In this document: piece by piece, positions 1 through 8,082 of the stretch | How positions within the stretch are numbered: the stretch's first letter is position 1 | Layout: every line of letters starts with the position of its first letter | Source of the DNA: Granulicella sp. | Lineage (GTDB): Bacteria > Acidobacteriota > Terriglobia > Terriglobales > Acidobacteriaceae | Assembly: GCA_027450185.1 (NCBI GenBank) | Contig: DAIDKF010000011.1 | Coordinates: 1-64,000, forward strand | Length of the DNA: 64,000 nt | Reading direction: 5' to 3' | Translations under genes and position numbers: made by a program | Notes under the pieces: model-generated | Seen by the model: only the letters and a program-made list of their open reading frames with translations | Database searches by the model: none | Told to the model about the DNA's origin: nothing

Positions 1-135
1 GATGCCCTTCATGCCTTCCTTGAAGCCGCGCAGGCCTTCACCCAGACCTTTGCCGAGCTCGGGCAACTTTCTTCCTCCAAACAAGAGGATAGCTACTAGC
101 GCTACGACGATTAGGTGCCAAGGTTGAAATTCCAT
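1..135 (-). CDS. tatA: TatA/E twin-arginine translocase subunit, partial (3' end off the window)
   Basis: This gene is too short for the ORF track. The reverse strand from 135 reads MEFQPWHLIVVALVAIL followed by LFGGRKLPELGKGLGEGLRG. That is one short N-terminal membrane helix, a Gly-containing hinge and an amphipathic helix, which is the TatA/E signature. TatA oligomers form the pore that exports folded proteins carrying twin-arginine signals. 45 codons are present and the C-terminal tail lies beyond the window edge. TatA and TatE cannot be separated from this fragment. The gene is divergent from the outer-membrane protein at 454. Confidence 0.9.
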   Translation of the reverse strand, partial: MEFQPWHLIVVALVAILLFGGRKLPELGKGLGEGLRGFKEGMKGI

Positions 136-453
136 GATGTATCTCCCTGCTGCCGCCCACACGATCTACGGACGGCGACGATTCATTGTCGCACGATCCA
201 CGAGGAATGTCCGTTTGTGCGAGGCGGATGTGCTTTGCAGCGCTGAATGGCCGTCCCTTATAGAACGCGCGAAAGACGGTTTTGGATGCAAAAGCACGGG
301 TGGGGATCGGGCTTGGGCGTAGGACGGTATATCCTTGGAGAGACGCACCGGAACATCCTCGCAAGAGGCTTCGCGACAACCTCGGATGAGGCCACGCAAC
401 GGAGCGAAAACCGAATCACCCGCGCTGCTCAGTCGAGCCCGCCTACGAGGAAG
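136..453. other. Intergenic region between divergent tatA and outer-membrane protein
   Basis: This stretch of about 320 bases should hold the promoters of the two divergent neighbours. The track extends the downstream ORF back to 247 in frame, but that extension has no secretion signal or family-like sequence and I treat it as non-coding. I see no clear repeat, hairpin or RNA gene here. Confidence 0.4.
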
Positions 454-1281
454 ATGCTGCAACCGATCAAGAAGACCTTTTACTCTGCTACCCGCGCGAT
501 CAGCTGCGCGACGACCCTGAGCGTGTTTCTGGGCCTGGCCCTGGCTGCAAACGTTGGAACCCTGAGCGCTCTGGCTCAGGATTCAAGCTCGACGCCACCG
601 GCGCAGGATTCGCAGTCAAGCAGCCAGACGAAGAAGCCGCTCGCGGCGCCCGGTACCGTCGCCGTATCGAGAGCTACGGCCGCCGCGCTGGAGCCCTATA
701 CCGGGCCGAAGTATGACAATCGCTGGGAGGTGTACGGCGGACTGCTCTACATGAACGGCCAGGCCGGGCAGAATACGCCGGTGCGCTACGACATGGGCGG
801 CGGCGAGGCGATGGGTACGTACTGGCTGACCAGGAAGCTGGGCGTGGCGGCAGATTATCGCTTTGGCGCCGGAACGACGCCGGTGATCAGCAGGTTCTAC
901 AACCGCGTGCTGGTGATGCAGCATATCGTCTCTGGCGGCGTGCAGTACCGCGGACCCAAGGACCGCTATGCGGCAGTGGATTTCCATGCGCTGGTCGGCG
1001 GCACCTATGGGATATTTGATTATGCGGTGAACCACTATCCTGGCGGAAGCCCGGTGAGTGCCTGCGCGGCCCAGCAGCAGCCTGGACAGGTGGGAAACCT
1101 GGGGCTCTACTGCAATCACATGGCGCCGGCTGCTGCGCTGGGCGGCAGCATCGACTTCAACGAGAGCGGCAAACTCGCTATCCGGCTGCAACCTGATTTG
1201 ACCTTCGAGCACTTCGGCACCGAGTTGCACGAGTACTTCGCGATTTCGATGGGCGTGGTATATCGGATGGGGAAGAGATAA
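454..1281 (+). CDS. Secreted outer-membrane beta-barrel-like protein
   Basis: The start was moved from 247 to the Met of MLQPIKKTF, because this gives a normal signal peptide: basic N-terminus, hydrophobic stretch SVFLGLALAANVG, and an ALA cleavage site near residue 35. The mature protein begins with a Ser/Gln/Pro-rich linker and continues with alternating aromatic/polar strands ending VVYRMGKR, as in small OmpA-like or porin-like barrels of about 250 residues. The specific function is not recognisable. A terminator-like hairpin follows the stop, and the gene faces glgC convergently. Confidence 0.7.
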   Translation: MLQPIKKTFYSATRAISCATTLSVFLGLALAANVGTLSALAQDSSSTPPAQDSQSSSQTKKPLAAPGTVAVSRATAAALEPYTGPKYDNRWEVYGGLLYMNGQAGQNTPVRYDMGGGEAMGTYWLTRKLGVAADYRFGAGTTPVISRFYNRVLVMQHIVSGGVQYRGPKDRYAAVDFHALVGGTYGIFDYAVNHYPGGSPVSACAAQQQPGQVGNLGLYCNHMAPAAALGGSIDFNESGKLAIRLQPDLTFEHFGTELHEYFAISMGVVYRMGKR

Positions 1282-1322
1282 ACGCAGGGGATAGAGCGTA
1301 GAGGATCGAAGATAGAGAAACG

Positions 1323-1361
1323 AAACGAGAGACCCTCCGTAAGGAGCGCCTCTCGTTTTTT
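1323..1361. terminator. Rho-independent terminator between convergent genes
   Basis: A perfect 9-bp stem AAACGAGAG/CTCTCGTTT encloses a smaller CTCC/GGAG stem and is followed on the plus strand by a run of six T. It lies between the stop of the outer-membrane protein (1281) and the stop of glgC (1381). The A-rich left arm suggests it may also work on the minus strand. Confidence 0.85.
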
Positions 1362-1380
1362 CATCCGCGCTTGCCGCGGG

Positions 1381-2631
1381 TCAGCCCTGGAGAAATTCGG
1401 GGGAGACGGGATTTTCGTAGGCAGAGTAGTTGCGTGTCACGACCGTAATTCCGCTGGGGGTGACGAAGTAGCGTTTCTTGTCTTCGTTGGCGTCGTACCC
1501 GATCACGGCGCCGTCGGGGATGTGGGCGTCGCGGTCGATGATGGCGCGGCGGATGCGGCAGTGGCGGCCGATGTTGACGTGGGAGAAGACGATGCTGGAA
1601 TCGACGTCGGCGTAGCTGTTGACGCGGACGTCATGCGAGAGCACGGAGTTGCGGATGACCGAGCCGGAGATGATGCAGCCGGCGCTGACGATGGAGTTGA
1701 TGGCCATGCCGGTGCGGCCGGGCTCGCCGAAGACAAACTTCGCTGGAGGGTACTGGTAGGCGCGGGAGCGCATCGGCCAGGCCTTGTCGTAGAGGTTGAA
1801 GATGGGGGCGACGGCGGAGATGTCCATGTTGGCCTCGTAGTACGCATCCAGGGTGCCGACGTCGCGCCAGTAGAGTGCGCGCTGCTTGTTCTCATCGACA
1901 AAGTTGAACGCGTTAACCTTGAAGCGGCCCAGCAGCTTCGGGAGAATGTCGTGGCCAAAGTCGTGGCGGGAGTCTGGGTCCTCGGAGTCCTTGACGAGCT
2001 CGGGCAGCAGAACGTCGGTGTTGAAGAGGTAGATGCCCATGGAGACATCGACCATGTCAGGGTTGAAGGGAGAGCGGATTGCAGTGGTTTTGGGCTTCTC
2101 GACGAAGCCGACGACCTCTCCATTTCGGGCAACCTCGACGACACCGAACTCAGAGACCTGGTCGGGGGTGATGGGCAGCGTGGCGATGGTCAGGTCGGCG
2201 CCGGAGTCGATGTGCTGCTGCATCATCAGAGCGTAGTTCATCTTGTAGATGTGGTCCCCGGAGAGGATCAGCACGTAGCGGGGTTCCTCGGAGCCGATGG
2301 AGTAGATGTTCTGGAACACGGCGTCGGCCGTGCCCTGATACCAGCTCTTGGAGACACGCTGCATGGGCGGCAGAATCTCAATGAACTCGCCCAGTTCGCT
2401 GGCCACCACCGATCCCCAACCCTCGCGGACGTGGCGGTTGAGTGACAGGGCCTTGTACTGCGTGAGGATGTAAACGTGGCGCAGCCCGGAGTTGATGCAG
2501 TTGGAAAGGGTGATATCGATGATACGGTACTGCCCTGCAAAGGGGACTGCCGGCTTGGCGCGATCGCGTGTGAGCGGAAACAGCCGCTCTCCAGCACCAC
2601 CCGCAAGCAGAATGCCTAACGTATCTCTCAT
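1381..2631 (-). CDS. glgC: Glucose-1-phosphate adenylyltransferase (ADP-glucose pyrophosphorylase)
   Basis: Catalyses ATP + glucose-1-phosphate to ADP-glucose + PPi, the committed step of bacterial glycogen synthesis. The nucleotidyltransferase domain has [12 protein letters not shown] near the N-terminus, then [22 protein letters not shown] and VGFVEKP. The C-terminal third is a left-handed beta-helix ([17 protein letters not shown]). The track ORF begins 97 codons too early. I use the Met of [12 protein letters not shown], preceded by GAGGAAG about 7 bases upstream, giving 416 residues, normal for GlgC. No other glg gene is nearby, so it is probably transcribed alone. Confidence 0.95.
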   Translation of the reverse strand: MRDTLGILLAGGAGERLFPLTRDRAKPAVPFAGQYRIIDITLSNCINSGLRHVYILTQYKALSLNRHVREGWGSVVASELGEFIEILPPMQRVSKSWYQGTADAVFQNIYSIGSEEPRYVLILSGDHIYKMNYALMMQQHIDSGADLTIATLPITPDQVSEFGVVEVARNGEVVGFVEKPKTTAIRSPFNPDMVDVSMGIYLFNTDVLLPELVKDSEDPDSRHDFGHDILPKLLGRFKVNAFNFVDENKQRALYWRDVGTLDAYYEANMDISAVAPIFNLYDKAWPMRSRAYQYPPAKFVFGEPGRTGMAINSIVSAGCIISGSVIRNSVLSHDVRVNSYADVDSSIVFSHVNIGRHCRIRRAIIDRDAHIPDGAVIGYDANEDKKRYFVTPSGITVVTRNYSAYENPVSPEFLQG

Positions 2632-2755
2632 ATGCAGCTTCCTCGAACAGCTATGCGATGTGATGGTCGCATGCAACCTGCTGGGATGCATGTTACGGCA
2701 TCCATGACGCCCGAGAGTATCAGCGCCGAGAAATTCTTGGCAAATCGCCAGGCGG

Positions 2756-3169
2756 CTAAATGCCCGGAGGAGTGTCCTCGCCGGTTGAAGCATCGTCCTC
2801 GGCAGCGGCGCTCTCCGTCTCTTCAGTCGTGATGCGCAGGGATTTGAGGAAGGTAAGATCGTGGCGGGTGAAGGTGCCATCGGCAAGCTCGTTGCCCTCG
2901 TCGGCCGCTGGCTCCTCGGCATCGTTCTCGACCTCGTTGAGCCCGATGGTAGCTTCGAGCATGAGCAGGACGTCGAAGCCCTGCTCGCGGATCTCGCGCA
3001 CCACGCCTGAGATCTGATCGGACTCGCTCACCGACTCATGGATCGCTTCGCCCAGTTTCTGAATAAGGTCTTTGACCTGTTGATTCAATGCCACCTCCCC
3101 GTCGTCGGGAAGCCGGGTCTTTGCAAGCAAGCCCTGCTTCTCCGATGCTGCAATGCCCATCCCACGCAT
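2756..3169 (-). CDS. Hypothetical acidic cytoplasmic protein
   Basis: A 137-residue protein without signal peptide or membrane segment. The middle (VKDLIQKLGEAIHESVSESD) looks helical. The C-terminal third is very acidic and rich in Glu/Ala, ending TGEDTPPGI. The start at the Met of MRGMGIAAS is chosen because AGGGA lies about 8 bases upstream, while the track's earlier Met has no such site. It lies upstream of glgC in the same direction with about 125 bases between. I do not recognise the family. Confidence 0.6.
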   Translation of the reverse strand: MRGMGIAASEKQGLLAKTRLPDDGEVALNQQVKDLIQKLGEAIHESVSESDQISGVVREIREQGFDVLLMLEATIGLNEVENDAEEPAADEGNELADGTFTRHDLTFLKSLRITTEETESAAAEDDASTGEDTPPGI

Positions 3170-3311
3170 TGGGTATTCCCTGCCAGAGATCGGCGGGAAC
3201 GGCAGCTGCGGGTACATTCGTTGCTACTAATAAGACTACGCCGATGCAGCGGCAGAAGCCAAGCCCTGCGAGAGCTTGGAATCTGGAAAGATTACCAGAA
3301 CGTTGGAAACG

Positions 3312-3455
3312 CTAGACAAACCTCGGCTCATCGGAGGAGTCATCGTCAAGGTAGTATGCTGGCTCCTCCATGGGCCTTACCCGCTTGGAACTCCAAACCA
3401 GAAATCCGGCCGCCGCTGCAGCCATTCCTCCTACGAACCAGACCAGCTTTTTCAT
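3312..3455 (-). CDS. 47-residue single-pass membrane microprotein
   Basis: Not in the ORF track. The reverse strand encodes MKKLVWFVGGMAAAAAGFLV followed by WSSKRVRP and an acidic tail EEPAYYLDDDSSDEP. That is a Lys-start, a single Ala/Gly-rich helix, a basic boundary (inside-positive) and an acidic C-terminus. The start is preceded by GAGGGGCAGGGC, a plausible ribosome-binding site. The stop is TAG at 3312-3314. It lies upstream of the acidic hypothetical gene in the same direction, with about 140 bases between. Function unknown. The support is the coherent topology and ribosome site only. Confidence 0.55.
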   Translation of the reverse strand: MKKLVWFVGGMAAAAAGFLVWSSKRVRPMEEPAYYLDDDSSDEPRFV

Positions 3456-3547
3456 GCCCTGCCCCTCTACCTACACATTATCCGACAGAACGAACTCACC
3501 TGCGGTGTTGGACGCAACAACCAGGGTACTGTTTGTGGTCCGCTTGA

Positions 3548-3602
3548 AGATCCCTTGAAGATCCCTTGAAGATCGCTGGGAGATCGCTGGGAGATCGTTT
3601 GG
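3548..3602. repeat. Five-copy 11-bp tandem repeat
   Basis: Five units in perfect 11-base register: AGATCCCTTGA twice, AGATCGCTGGG twice, then AGATCGTTTGG. Every unit begins AGATC, and the last six bases change in pairs. It lies upstream of the membrane-protein gene at 3682 and the divergent microprotein at 3455. Confidence 0.85.
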
Positions 3603-3681
3603 GGGGAGCAGCGCTGCGAAGCAGGAGTCGCGGCGAGGGTGGCACGGCGAGGACGCAGATGCCGGGTACACTAAGAGCATT

Positions 3682-4167
3682 ATGGACAGGGTACGTTTCG
3701 GTCGCGCACTGGGATACGGCGCCCGCCACGCGGCGAAGACACTGCTACAGGCGGCCGATGCGGCAACCACTCCGTCGCCATCGCGGCCGAGTGGGACGGG
3801 CGGCGCGAGTGCTCCTGCCGTCGGGCAGAGTCCAAGCCAGCCGCAGGCCGCACGCGTCGCCGAGCGAGTGGTGCAGACCCAGCGGACGGTGGCCGGCGCG
3901 AAAAAACATGCAGGAAAGCTGGGGCGATCGGTGTGGACCCCGCTGGCGCGGTTTTCAAGCGTGGTGTGGCTGCAGGTGACGGGACTGTTCTTCGCACTGC
4001 TCGCCATGTTCCTGGGCCAGGGAGCATGGAAGGAGCGTGCGGCGATGCATCTACCGCTGGCCTCGCATGAGGGGACAAAGTTCTGGACGCTGGCAGTGGC
4101 GTTTGCCGCGTTCGCCTACTTTGCGATCAGTAATTTTGTACGCGCGTATCGCCGGGATCGGGCCTGA
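3682..4167 (+). CDS. Conserved-looking two-helix membrane protein
   Basis: 161 residues. A basic N-terminal segment (GRALGYGARHAAKTLLQAAD) is followed by a Ser/Pro/Ala-rich disordered stretch (about 28-60), a basic segment, and two membrane helices (VVWLQVTGLFFALLAMFL and FWTLAVAFAAFAYFAISNFV), ending in a basic tail RAYRRDRA. No catalytic motif is visible and I cannot name the family. The start is the first Met. No strong ribosome site is visible, so a later start is possible. Confidence 0.6.
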   Translation: MDRVRFGRALGYGARHAAKTLLQAADAATTPSPSRPSGTGGASAPAVGQSPSQPQAARVAERVVQTQRTVAGAKKHAGKLGRSVWTPLARFSSVVWLQVTGLFFALLAMFLGQGAWKERAAMHLPLASHEGTKFWTLAVAFAAFAYFAISNFVRAYRRDRA

Positions 4168-4420
4168 CGGCCTGGGACGCAAAACTCCATCGAGAAGAAA
4201 GAGTCCCTCAGGAGCTAGATCCCCGTTGATCCTCGCAGCATTACGGCACGGCTAAGGTTGCCTCTCCAAACCGAACCTGCGCCACGTGCTGGCAAACAGG
4301 CGCAGGGCTAAGAGCGGCGGTGCGATGGGTGGTCGCAGTGGGTGGGGATGGTTTGGTATCGTTTGAGTGGAACGCGGAGTGCTCGAAGAACAGCACTGCG
4401 CCTTAGAAAAGGCACACGAT

Positions 4421-5611
4421 ATGACAGATTCGAACTCTACCCTTGATGCTGCTGCGTCAGCACCTAAGCCGTTGCGCCGGACTGCGTTGCATGCAACCCA
4501 CCACGCGCACAAGGCACGCATGGTCGACTTTGGCGGATGGGATATGCCGGTGCAGTACAGCGGCCTGATTGAAGAACACATGGCCGTCCGTACCGGTGTG
4601 GGCGTGTTCGATGTGTCGCACATGGGCGACATCCAACTGCGCGGACCCAACTCCCTGGCGGCGGTGCAGAAGCTGCTGATGAATGATGCGAGCAAGCTGC
4701 AGATCGGGCAGGCGCACTACTCGGCGATGCTCTATCCCAATGGCACGTTTGTGGACGATGTGATTCTGCATAAGCTGGGCGAGAACGATTACCTGATTGT
4801 GATCAACGCCGGCACGCGCGAGAAGGATGTGCAGTGGGTGCGGCAGGTGCTGGGCGGAATGAGCGGGCTGCACATCACCGACGTGAGCGACTACTACACG
4901 CAGATCGCAATCCAGGGACCGAAAGCGATGGCGACACTCCAGAAGCTGACCAGCGTAGACCTGGCGCCGATCAGGAACTACTGGTTTACGTGGGGACAGG
5001 TATGCGGGCTATATAACGTGCTCATCGCGCGGACGGGCTACACCGGCGAGGACGGCTTCGAGATTTATATCCCGTCCGATGAGATCACCAGCGCAAGGGT
5101 GTGGGCGGAGGTGCTGGCGGCGGGCCAGGAGTTTGGCATCGTTCCGTGTGGATTGGGTGCGCGCAATACTCTGCGGCTGGAGTCGGCGATGGCACTGTAC
5201 GGGCATGAGATCTCCGACAGCCTGAATGTGTGGGAGGCCAACCTGGGGCGGTACTGCAAGATGGAGAAGGGCGTCGATTTCGTGGGGCGCGAGGCGCTGC
5301 TGGAGGTGCAGCAGAAGGGCGGGCCAGCCAAACGGCTGGTCGGGCTGGAGATGATCGAGCGCGGGATAGGGCGCGACGGCTACCCGGTGTTCTCGCTCGA
5401 GGGCGAGCGCATTGGCGAGATCACCAGCGGGTCGCCGGCACCGTTTCTGAAGAAAAATATCGCGCTGGCCTATGTGCCGATGGCGTTCGTTGAGTTGAGG
5501 ACCGAAGTCGCCGTCGAGGTGCGCGGGCAGAATGTGAGGGCGCGCGTGGTGCCCACGCCGTTCTACAAGCGGGCGAAGGCGGCGGCGGCAGCTCCTCCCA
5601 CTCAGGCTTGA
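4421..5611 (+). CDS. gcvT: Aminomethyltransferase, glycine cleavage T protein
   Basis: Transfers the methylene group from lipoyl-H protein to tetrahydrofolate, releasing ammonia. The folate-binding fold is recognisable from GGWDMPVQYSG, DVSHMGDIQLRGP, the FVDDVILHKL stretch carrying the catalytic-Asp region, GYTGEDGFEIY and GARNTLRLESAMALYGHEI. At 396 residues (slightly longer than the usual ~365 because of a Thr/Ser/Ala-rich N-terminus) it is complete. The start at MTDSNS was preferred over the track start because AAAAGG lies about 8 bases upstream. It is the first of a gcvT-H-PA-x-PB run. I saw no glycine-riboswitch core upstream. Confidence 0.96.
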   Translation: MTDSNSTLDAAASAPKPLRRTALHATHHAHKARMVDFGGWDMPVQYSGLIEEHMAVRTGVGVFDVSHMGDIQLRGPNSLAAVQKLLMNDASKLQIGQAHYSAMLYPNGTFVDDVILHKLGENDYLIVINAGTREKDVQWVRQVLGGMSGLHITDVSDYYTQIAIQGPKAMATLQKLTSVDLAPIRNYWFTWGQVCGLYNVLIARTGYTGEDGFEIYIPSDEITSARVWAEVLAAGQEFGIVPCGLGARNTLRLESAMALYGHEISDSLNVWEANLGRYCKMEKGVDFVGREALLEVQQKGGPAKRLVGLEMIERGIGRDGYPVFSLEGERIGEITSGSPAPFLKKNIALAYVPMAFVELRTEVAVEVRGQNVRARVVPTPFYKRAKAAAAAPPTQA

Positions 5612-5703
5612 GCCGCGGCTCTTGTCCGCTTATCGGCCGGCACAAGCCGTTGTTCGCTTTCCACCGCTCGACTGCCTACAATTGCCTGAGAAGATTCTCG
5701 ATC

Positions 5704-5739
5704 AATCAGTACTGGTTCCTGGTGAATCCAGTACTGGAT
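5704..5739. promoter_or_regulatory. Paired palindromic operator-like sites upstream of gcvH
   Basis: CAGTACTG occurs at 5707-5714 and again at 5729-5736, exactly 22 bases apart (about two DNA turns). The second is embedded in a perfect 14-base palindrome ATCCAGTACTGGAT. The first is near-perfect, AATCAGTACTGGTT. They lie in the 187-base gcvT-gcvH gap, 63 bases before the gcvH start, where a dimeric regulator could bind on one face of the helix. The regulator is unknown. Confidence 0.5.
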
Positions 5740-5798
5740 CGCTTGTCCATCGAATCATTTGGAACATTTCTATTCAAAGTTAAATTTCGCGAGGAACC

Positions 5799-6188
5799 AT
5801 GAGCTATCCCGAGAACTACCGTTACTCCAAATCGCACGAGTGGCTGCTGTTGGAAGGTAATGCCGCGACAGTCGGCATTACCGACTACGCGCAGGAGTCG
5901 CTGGGCGACATCGTGTTTGTGGAACTGCCGAAGCTTGGGCAGGAGATTGAAGTTGGAGCGACGTTCGGCTCGGTCGAATCCGTGAAGGCCGTGAGCGATC
6001 TGTACTCTCCGGTGGGCGGCACCGTGACGGCGATCAATGAAGCGCTGAACGGAGCGCCGGAGACGCTCAACACGGCGGCCAACGAGACCTGGATCATCAA
6101 GCTCGCAGTGCAGAACGCCGCAACAACCAGCCCCCTGCTTTCGGCCGCGGAGTACGAAAAGTTCGTTGCGGAAGAGACCGGGCACTAA
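5799..6188 (+). CDS. gcvH: Glycine cleavage system H protein
   Basis: The lipoyl carrier that shuttles the aminomethyl group between P, T and L proteins. 129 residues, the normal length. It starts [15 protein letters not shown] and has the lipoylation site in [15 protein letters not shown] (Lys near residue 65) and the C-terminal WIIKLAV segment. GAGGAACC precedes the ATG. It is separated from gcvT by 187 bases containing the paired palindromes, so it may have its own promoter. Confidence 0.97.
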   Translation: MSYPENYRYSKSHEWLLLEGNAATVGITDYAQESLGDIVFVELPKLGQEIEVGATFGSVESVKAVSDLYSPVGGTVTAINEALNGAPETLNTAANETWIIKLAVQNAATTSPLLSAAEYEKFVAEETGH

Positions 6189-6220
6189 CCAGAAATCTCC
6201 GCAGCAAGAGGGTTCCATCC

Positions 6221-7624
6221 ATGCGTTATTTGCCGAAGTCACCCGCCGATCGCGAGGCTATGCTCGCCGAGATTGGCGTGCCGTCCATTGAGAGCTTGTT
6301 CGAGACGATTCCCGCGGAGTACCGACTGACTGAAGATTTGAAGATTCCGCGGCAGCACTCGGAGTCGGAGATCCTGGAACGCTTCCGCGCGTTCGGATCG
6401 AACCTTGCCAGCGGTGATGCGCAGGAGCTGGCGGCGCAGCCTGCGGGAAAGATGTTTGCGAGCTTTCTGGGCGCTGGAGCGTACCGGCACTATCGGCCGG
6501 TGATTATTGATTCACTGGTGCAGCGCGGAGAGTTTCTTACCAGCTACACGCCGTATCAGCCGGAGATCTCGCAGGGTACGCTGCAGGCGATGTTCGAGTT
6601 CCAGACGATGATCTGCGAGCTGACCGGAATGGAGATTGCAAACGCGTCGATGTACGACGGGTCGACTGGCGCTGCGGAGAGCGTACTGATGGCCTGCCGG
6701 GCGACCGGGCGCCAAGGGGCTGTTGTTGCGCGGTCGGTGCATCCCGAGTATCGCGAGGTGTTGGCCACCGTGACCAGGCATCAGGAGATTCCGATCACGG
6801 AGTTCGGATACGTCGCGGAGACAGGGCGCGTCGATCTGGCGGCGCTGGACGCGTCGATTACGGATGAGACAGCGTGCGTGCTCATCCAGTCGCCGAACTT
6901 CTTTGGGACGATTGAGGATGTGGCCACCATTGCGCAAATGGCGCACAAGCGGGGCGCGCTGCTGATTGTTTCCATCGCCGAGGCGGTTTCGCTGGGCGTG
7001 ATCAAGCCTCCGGTGGAGGCCGATATTGTGTCGCTCGAGGCGCAGAGCTTTGGCGTTGCGGTAGGATTCGGCGGACCTTACTGTGGCGTGATTGCGTGCA
7101 AGGAGAAGTTCCTGCGTCAGATGCCGGGACGGCTGGTGGGTGAAACGAAGGACATGAATGGCAAGCGCGGATTTGTGCTGACGCTGAGCACGCGTGAGCA
7201 ACATATTCGGCGCGAGAAGGCTACGTCGAACATCTGCACGAACCAGGCGCTGGTGGCGTTGATGGTGACGATCTTCCTGACCGTGTATGGCAAGCAGGGG
7301 CTGCGCGAGTTGGCGGAGCAGAATCTGGCTAAGGCAGATTATCTGCGGAAGGCGCTGCTGGACGCGGGCGCGGCGACGAAGTTCGATGGCACGCCGCGCT
7401 TTCATGAGTTTGTGCTGACGACAAAGGAGCCGGCTGCGGCAGTGAATGCGAAGCTGCTGGAGAAGCAGATTGTTGGCGGGCTGGCGCTCAAGAAGTGGTA
7501 TCCGGAACTGGGCGAGAACGCGACGCTATGGTGTGCGACGGAGTTGACGACGAAGGCGCAGATCGACGCTGCCGCTGCTGTGCTGGCGAACGTGCGTGAG
7601 CAAGAGTTTGTGGGAGCGAAGTAG
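6221..7624 (+). CDS. gcvPA: Glycine dehydrogenase (decarboxylating) subunit 1
   Basis: N-terminal half of the split P protein. With GcvPB it decarboxylates glycine on PLP and passes the aminomethyl group to GcvH. Recognised from [68 protein letters not shown] and [11 protein letters not shown]. 467 residues, slightly longer than the usual ~450. It lacks the PLP-binding lysine, which is carried by GcvPB, as expected. The start follows GAGGGTTCCATCC and lies 32 bases after gcvH. Confidence 0.97.
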   Translation: MRYLPKSPADREAMLAEIGVPSIESLFETIPAEYRLTEDLKIPRQHSESEILERFRAFGSNLASGDAQELAAQPAGKMFASFLGAGAYRHYRPVIIDSLVQRGEFLTSYTPYQPEISQGTLQAMFEFQTMICELTGMEIANASMYDGSTGAAESVLMACRATGRQGAVVARSVHPEYREVLATVTRHQEIPITEFGYVAETGRVDLAALDASITDETACVLIQSPNFFGTIEDVATIAQMAHKRGALLIVSIAEAVSLGVIKPPVEADIVSLEAQSFGVAVGFGGPYCGVIACKEKFLRQMPGRLVGETKDMNGKRGFVLTLSTREQHIRREKATSNICTNQALVALMVTIFLTVYGKQGLRELAEQNLAKADYLRKALLDAGAATKFDGTPRFHEFVLTTKEPAAAVNAKLLEKQIVGGLALKKWYPELGENATLWCATELTTKAQIDAAAAVLANVREQEFVGAK

Positions 7625-7626
7625 CC

Positions 7627-7971
7627 ATGGATATCAGTGCGATCGAGGGGCAGGAGCTTACGGCTGTTGAGTTCGTGAGCGATTATCTGCGCCTGCGCTT
7701 TGATGGACCGATGCTGACGCTGTATGCGTGGCCGCATATTCTGCTGGCGGATTTTTCGATTGCATTTGGTGAGCCGGAGTATCGCAATGCGCTGTGTGCG
7801 CAGATTGGCGAGATGGTTGCTAAGACCGCGCTCGACGAGATGGAGGCGCTGACGGTGGAGTTTGAATCGGGCACCGTGATTGCGCTCAGCTTGCGTGAGG
7901 AAGAGTTGGACGGGCCGGAGGCTGGTAGTTACTCGGCGGACGGCAGCGGAATGGATGAATTGGATTTTTAG
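7627..7971 (+). CDS. Unknown 114-aa protein between the two glycine dehydrogenase subunit genes
   Basis: It begins two bases after the gcvPA stop and ends about 110 bases before gcvPB, so it is almost certainly cotranscribed. No signal peptide or membrane helix. The sequence alternates beta-like stretches (LTAVEFVSDYLRLRFDGP, MLTLYAWPHIL) with a helix (NALCAQIGEMVAKTALDE), and has an acidic Gly/Ser tail. It could be a small accessory or unrelated insertion. I do not recognise the family. Codon use matches the neighbouring gcv genes. Confidence 0.75.
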   Translation: MDISAIEGQELTAVEFVSDYLRLRFDGPMLTLYAWPHILLADFSIAFGEPEYRNALCAQIGEMVAKTALDEMEALTVEFESGTVIALSLREEELDGPEAGSYSADGSGMDELDF

Positions 7972-8082
7972 TTTGGCATTGCGGCAGCCAAGCAGATCGT
8001 TCGCCTCCCTCAGGATGACGGTTATCAGGGAAGTTGAGATCTGAGAGAACGCAGAGCCTGAATGCTCGCAGGAAGAGGAATG

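Noticed and set aside
1522-2445. 307-codon plus-strand ORF opposite glgC
   Set aside because: Asp/Gly/Val-rich, patternless complement of glgC codons.
3471-4007. 178-codon minus-strand ORF
   Set aside because: Antisense to the membrane-protein gene and its repeat-bearing upstream region. Cys/Arg/Ala-rich, not protein-like.
4168-4420. Possible glycine riboswitch before gcvT
   Set aside because: The tandem aptamer core sequences expected for gcv riboswitches are not visible.
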